In this document: piece by piece, positions 7,126 through 9,875 of the stretch
How the letters are laid out: every line of letters starts with the position of its first letter
How positions within the stretch are numbered: position 1 is the stretch's first letter
NCBI GenBank assembly: GCA_044227605.1
Contig: JBGAWJ010000060.1
Span: forward strand, 1-9,875
From: JAEUKQ01 sp044227605
GTDB lineage: Bacteria; Pseudomonadota; Alphaproteobacteria; JAEUKQ01
Direction: 5' to 3'
Length of the DNA: 9,875 bases
Position numbers and translations under genes: made by a program
Notes under the pieces: model-generated
Told to the model about the DNA's origin: nothing
Seen by the model: the letters and a program-made list of their open reading frames with translations, nothing else
The model's database searches: none

Positions 7126-7177
7126 AAATGCCTCCAGAGCATGGGTTAAAAGGAAAATCATTGCTCAGAGGGGGTAC

Positions 7178-7297
7178 CCAGCCGGGCTGGACCCATCCTG
7201 GATAATTGCGCCCATCCTTGGGGGTTGAACCCATTTTATGGGTAATCCCGGGCGGCCTGCTTTCAGGCGGTCAGCGGAACCGGTCACCGGCTGCCGG
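7178..7297 (-). other. Hairpin-rich leader upstream of the capsid gene
   Basis: In the gene-free stretch 7126-7430, the 3' two-thirds on the minus strand are G+C-rich and packed with short inverted repeats: CCAGC-CGG-GCTGG (7178-7190), ACCCAT-TTT-ATGGGT (7229-7243), GCCTG-CTTT-CAGGC (7255-7268) and CCGG-CTG-CCGG (7287-7297). They would lie in the 5' untranslated region of a capsid transcript. I found no good promoter in it. Function unknown; a structured leader, an old junction scar or a protein-binding site are possible. Confidence 0.4.
7192..7248 (+). repeat. Three degenerate 19-base direct repeats
   Basis: CCCAT recurs at 7192, 7211 and 7230, exactly 19 bases apart. The first two copies share CCCATCCT and match at about 12 of 19 positions; the third is weaker. 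They overlap the capsid leader hairpins. The pattern is iteron-like but short enough to be chance. Confidence 0.3.
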
Positions 7298-7334
7298 CGT
7301 CTCCGCATCCTTACATGCCAGTGAAACTTTGGAT

Positions 7335-7352
7335 ATTGATCAAAGGATCAAT
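7335..7352. promoter_or_regulatory. Perfect inverted repeat between capsid and DUF4145 genes
   Basis: ATTGATC at 7335-7341 and GATCAAT at 7346-7352 are perfect 7-base arms around AAAG. It lies about 80 bases before the plus-strand start at 7431 in AT-rich DNA, and about 210 bases before the capsid start on the other strand. No T run follows on either strand, so an operator is more likely than a terminator. No convincing promoter hexamers were found next to it. Confidence 0.35.
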
Positions 7353-7430
7353 GAAATTATTTGCCATATATAAATATCTATTTCAGAATTTATAGATGAT
7401 TTTAATTAAGTGGTTCTAAAAGGAATTTTC

Positions 7431-8087
7431 ATGACCCAAGCAAATTTTGATTGCCCACATTGCGGTTCACAAAGAATGACTTTCGATTCAGTAGGTTCGC
7501 ATGCCGTCAGTAAAGAAAAAATCTGGGTATTTTTTATATGCCGAAAATGCAAAGAAATCGCGACAAGTATATATAAAGATACTGTCCGCAGAGAATGGGA
7601 CGAAATAGGCGATCCTCATCGTTTCGATGGGTATATAACTGACGATGGTTTTGAGCAAATAAATTTTTATCATTTACCCGCAATCTCTGATCCCTTAAAA
7701 TTTTTACCCTTAGATATAAAAAAATTACACTCACAGATGATGGATAATTATAAAAATCATCATTGGGATGCTGTAGGTATGTTGGGTAGAAAGATAATTG
7801 ATGTATCAACTCAAAGAAAAATACCAGCGATAAATGTTTTAGCAAAAAGAATAGATAAATTAATTGAACAAAATATTTTACATCCTGACATGGGTGAATG
7901 GGCTCATTATATTAGAGTAGACGGTAATAAATCAGCTCATGACCCAATTCTTTCCGATGCTAAAATGGCTGATCAGATGGTAAAGTTCGTCGATATTTTT
8001 CTTATATATTTTTATCAAGTTCAACAAATGCTACATCAACGCAAGATAGAAGCCTCACCATCTGATGGCAAAATTCAGAGTATTTAG
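7431..8087 (+). CDS. DUF4145-domain protein with N-terminal zinc ribbon
   Basis: It encodes 218 residues. Cysteines at C8-x2-C11 and C37-x2-C40 (CPHC and CRKC) form a zinc-ribbon pattern. The C-terminal half matches DUF4145: a helical MDNYKNHHWDAVGMLGRKII (about 104-123), then IDKLIEQNIL and EWAHYIRVDGNKSAHDP (about 156-172). The R162/H170 pair in RxxGNxxAHD resembles HEPN-superfamily motifs. The ATG at 7431 has AAGGA 6 bases upstream; a GTG at 7410 is in frame but unsupported. DUF4145 is found alone and joined to restriction-type proteins, so a defence or exclusion role is plausible but not established. The gene lies opposite the late genes, ends 12 bases before the scaffold stop, and is AT-rich (19 of 60 bases G or C in 7741-7800, against 34 of 60 in 8401-8460 of the scaffold gene). 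This points to a recent cargo insertion. Confidence 0.88.
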   Translation: MTQANFDCPHCGSQRMTFDSVGSHAVSKEKIWVFFICRKCKEIATSIYKDTVRREWDEIGDPHRFDGYITDDGFEQINFYHLPAISDPLKFLPLDIKKLHSQMMDNYKNHHWDAVGMLGRKIIDVSTQRKIPAINVLAKRIDKLIEQNILHPDMGEWAHYIRVDGNKSAHDPILSDAKMADQMVKFVDIFLIYFYQVQQMLHQRKIEASPSDGKIQSI

Positions 8088-8099
8088 ATAACAAGCTTC

Positions 8100-8942
8100 C
8101 TACCTCTCCCCCAGCATCAAGCGGTGCAGATCCTGCATACGGCCAATGGCGAATTCATGTTCGGGGTGGCTTTTATCCAGCCATTTCTTGCTGAACTCGC
8201 CATCCCCCTGAAGCCTTGCGATTTCCGCACGCGCCTGGCTGCCCGATACATTACCCTGCCCGCGCCCGCTGCCACCCGCCATGCTGTCTTCACCCAAATG
8301 TTTGCCAATGCGGTGAAACATCCGCAGCATTTGCGGGCCGCCAATGGCTTGCTCCAAACTTTGCAGCATGTCGGGATTATCGGCAAACAACCGCGCCGCC
8401 CGGCGGGCGGTGGTCAAATTGGCATCATAAGATGGCCCCCATTCCTGCTCTAGATGATGCTCCAACTGCTGGCGTTTGGCATCAAGCTGCTGGTTTTGCA
8501 TTTTCTCACCCTGCTGCATATATTGCACGAAAGTGTCATGCAAAGCCGCCGCCTGGCGCCCCGTTAAACCGGCTTGATGCGCCGCTTGCCTATACCAACC
8601 CGCCAACTCCTCATTATAGGTGCCAGCCTCACTGGGTTTTTTGAACTCATAACCATCGGGTTTTTGCGGCCGACCCAATTTATTCCACAGTTGCGCCCAA
8701 TCCTCAGCCTTGGCTTCCTTGCCCGGAATGGCCACTTTCTCCGATCCAATCGCCCGTTCGGCATGCATATAGGCTTTGGCCAAATCATTGGGGCTGCGAT
8801 AACCTTTGACCTGTACCAATTGGCGGGCATCTTGGTCTAAATTCTGCACCCAATCTGTTGCTTGCACAGCCGTGGTGGTTGAAGGGGAAGCGGCGGTTGG
8901 GTTGGCCGCAACTGGCGCGGCATTGGCTGTCATATCGTTCAT
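8100..8942 (-). CDS. Phage scaffold (capsid assembly) protein
   Basis: It encodes 280 residues, within the usual range for podovirus scaffolds (T7 gp9 is about 300). It is hydrophilic and helical, with a low-complexity Ala/Thr/Pro N-terminus (1-28). Then come the familiar blocks KGYRSPNDLAKAYMHAERAI (about 46-65) and LGRPQKPDGYEF (about 89-100), a Gln/Lys-rich probable coiled coil (about 130-167), a Gly/Ser-rich hinge near 219-234, and a charged C-terminus. Scaffold guides procapsid assembly and is removed before DNA packaging. The ATG overlaps the previous gene's stop by four bases (ATGA), with AAAGGA inside that gene as ribosome site; a second ATG at 8933 is in frame. It lies between portal and capsid as in T7-like phages, but the capsid gene is now separated by a plus-strand insertion, and transcription from 7431-8087 runs directly at its 3' end. 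Confidence 0.9.
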   Translation of the reverse strand: MNDMTANAAPVAANPTAASPSTTTAVQATDWVQNLDQDARQLVQVKGYRSPNDLAKAYMHAERAIGSEKVAIPGKEAKAEDWAQLWNKLGRPQKPDGYEFKKPSEAGTYNEELAGWYRQAAHQAGLTGRQAAALHDTFVQYMQQGEKMQNQQLDAKRQQLEHHLEQEWGPSYDANLTTARRAARLFADNPDMLQSLEQAIGGPQMLRMFHRIGKHLGEDSMAGGSGRGQGNVSGSQARAEIARLQGDGEFSKKWLDKSHPEHEFAIGRMQDLHRLMLGER

Positions 8943-9235
8943 ACTTCATAATTCCTTTGTAGTTGAATGAAATCATCGGCAGTTAAGCCCAGCATTTCCA
9001 TAATATGTAAAAAAACATCCCGCGCCCCTTCATTAAAGGCGGTTTGATAGGGGTCGTTGGCGGTAAAACTTGTATGGCGCACCTGGCAATACACCGCCAA
9101 ATCAGCCAGGACCATTTTACTTCTCGCCTGATTGGGATCCAGGCAATGCTGGTAAGCCTCAGCCACCGCCATCGATTGCTGCGGACCAAATAGGCGTTGT
9201 AGCCAAGCAGCCCCTGATTTTCTGGGTTGAACCAT
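8939..9235 (-). CDS. Small Bbp19-like phage protein
   Basis: It encodes 98 residues. The middle and end, VLADLAVYCQVRHTSF and NEGARDVFLHIMEMLGLTA (about 42-57 and 68-86), resemble the Bbp19 family of short proteins encoded beside portal or scaffold genes in podovirus-like phages. The pattern is a DLA-type helix, then an EGxRxV helix, then a hydrophobic helix. The exact role is unknown; by position it is probably a minor head or packaging-related protein. The ATG at 9235 has AAGGAT 7 bases upstream. The stop overlaps the scaffold start by four bases, so translation is coupled. No membrane segment is seen. The family name is from memory of the pattern and is moderately certain. Confidence 0.82.
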   Translation of the reverse strand: MVQPRKSGAAWLQRLFGPQQSMAVAEAYQHCLDPNQARSKMVLADLAVYCQVRHTSFTANDPYQTAFNEGARDVFLHIMEMLGLTADDFIQLQRNYEV

Positions 9236-9266
9236 TATCGTATCCTTTCCTGAAAATGGATGATCA

Positions 9267-9875
9267 TCATGAAACCGGCATCGGCATTTCCTGATCCGGT
9301 GGTTCGGCCATGACCATATCCAGCTGATCAGCTACCTCTTTCACCGGTAATCCTGCCTGCGATAAGTCACGCATAGCCCCGGCCATTGGCTTAGCCGCCG
9401 CCAACATCGATTGCATGTTTTGTTGTTGCCCGCGGCTGGCACGCAACTCCTCCACAGCTTGCGGGTCACGCAGGATACGGGTGGGTGCCCCAAACGCATC
9501 CAAAATGGCGCGGGCATAAGCATCGGCATCAATATTATCCATGATGGTGGGATCAAGTTGCGCCAAGGGCGATAAAGCCTCAACCGCCCGTAAAATCGCC
9601 GTACCTTCACTGGATTTTTGTGCCCGGGCCAAGGGCGAGACATATTCCACCCGTAATTTCAGCAAATCCTGCATCACCGGCGGTGACGGGGGGAATGCCC
9701 CGGCCCGCACCATCATGTTAAATTGGCGGTTGATTAACGGATCCAGGAATTCGCATTGCAACCGCCCGAGATGCGGGCCCATCAGGCGCAATTTTTCTTC
9801 CTGCCGCACCAACACCTCGGTTGCGGTTTGGTTGGGTTGCTGCACCAGGAGCATGAGGGAGTGGAAAAAGGCTTC
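9267..9875 (-). CDS. Portal (head-tail connector, T7 gp8-like) protein, C-terminal part
   Basis: The frame is open to the right edge, so the N-terminal portion is missing; 202 residues are visible. An internal ATG at 9854 is not the start, because the frame continues upstream as EAFFHSL. The segment QQPNQTATEVLVRQEEKLRL (visible residues 12-31), then MGPHLGRLQCEFLDPLINR, is the conserved portal region near the channel. It is followed by EYVSPLARAQKSSE, another hallmark of the family. The tail is Ala/Met/Pro-rich (EPPDQEMPMPVS). The portal is a 12-fold ring at one capsid vertex through which DNA is packaged and ejected. The gene ends 31 bases before the Bbp19-like gene and heads the visible part of the late operon. 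Confidence 0.92.
   Translation of the reverse strand, partial: EAFFHSLMLLVQQPNQTATEVLVRQEEKLRLMGPHLGRLQCEFLDPLINRQFNMMVRAGAFPPSPPVMQDLLKLRVEYVSPLARAQKSSEGTAILRAVEALSPLAQLDPTIMDNIDADAYARAILDAFGAPTRILRDPQAVEELRASRGQQQNMQSMLAAAKPMAGAMRDLSQAGLPVKEVADQLDMVMAEPPDQEMPMPVS

Noticed and set aside
7109..7234. A 41-codon minus-strand reading frame with a PGWV repeat overlapping the capsid start
   Set aside because: It has no ribosome site, it overlaps the well-supported capsid start in another frame, and its repeat follows from the short nucleotide repeats in the leader.
8124..8840. Long plus-strand frames opposite the scaffold gene
   Set aside because: They are antisense shadows of a gene with recognisable scaffold motifs, and have no ribosome sites.
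1..9875. tRNA, rRNA, CRISPR arrays, insertion-sequence ends, attachment sites
   Set aside because: No cloverleaf-like segment, regular spacer array, transposase gene, or terminal inverted repeat with target duplication was seen by eye; an automated scan was not possible.

Overview
The window is part of a prophage or phage genome: the virion-structure block of a T7-like (podovirus-type) phage, carried on the minus strand. Read in transcription order from the right edge, the structural genes are: end of the portal (head-tail connector) gene, a small Bbp19-like protein, scaffold, major capsid protein, a 141-residue protein of unknown role, tail tubular protein A, tail tubular protein B, and the start of an unrecognised late gene that runs off the left edge. 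Spacing is tight, with 4-base overlaps, 7-base gaps and good Shine-Dalgarno sequences, as in one late transcription unit. The host is probably a Gram-negative bacterium of moderately high G+C. Alphaproteobacteria fit the flavour of the structural proteins, but this is a low-confidence guess because no host gene is visible.

The order portal-scaffold-capsid-tail A-tail B is kept, but foreign-looking genes break the block at two junctions. Between scaffold and capsid is a plus-strand, AT-rich gene for a protein with a zinc ribbon and a DUF4145 domain (7431-8087). Between the capsid module and tail protein A are three more elements: a minus-strand overlapping pair made of a Panacea (DUF4065/SocA-like) antitoxin-type protein and a two-helix membrane protein (4850-5684); a plus-strand 278-residue membrane protein (3964-4800); and a small, possibly broken plus-strand membrane reading frame (about 3501-3861). 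These look like morons (cargo genes with their own signals). The Panacea pair follows a strong hairpin at the end of the capsid module and has its own promoter-like sequence. The plus-strand genes run against the late operon.

The structural genes work together in head assembly (portal, scaffold, capsid and perhaps the 141-residue protein) and in the short tail (tubular proteins A and B). The cargo genes are the candidates for host interaction: toxin-antitoxin addiction, phage-phage exclusion or defence. None of these roles is shown by sequence alone.

There is an assembly gap of 10 N at 843-852 inside the tail protein B gene. The recognisable C-terminus lies in a different frame from the one the 10-N placeholder implies, so the true gap length is probably a multiple of three and the gene probably stops at 770, not 762. 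Stretches without a convincing gene are 576-769, 3352-3963 and 7126-7430; what they hold is listed below.
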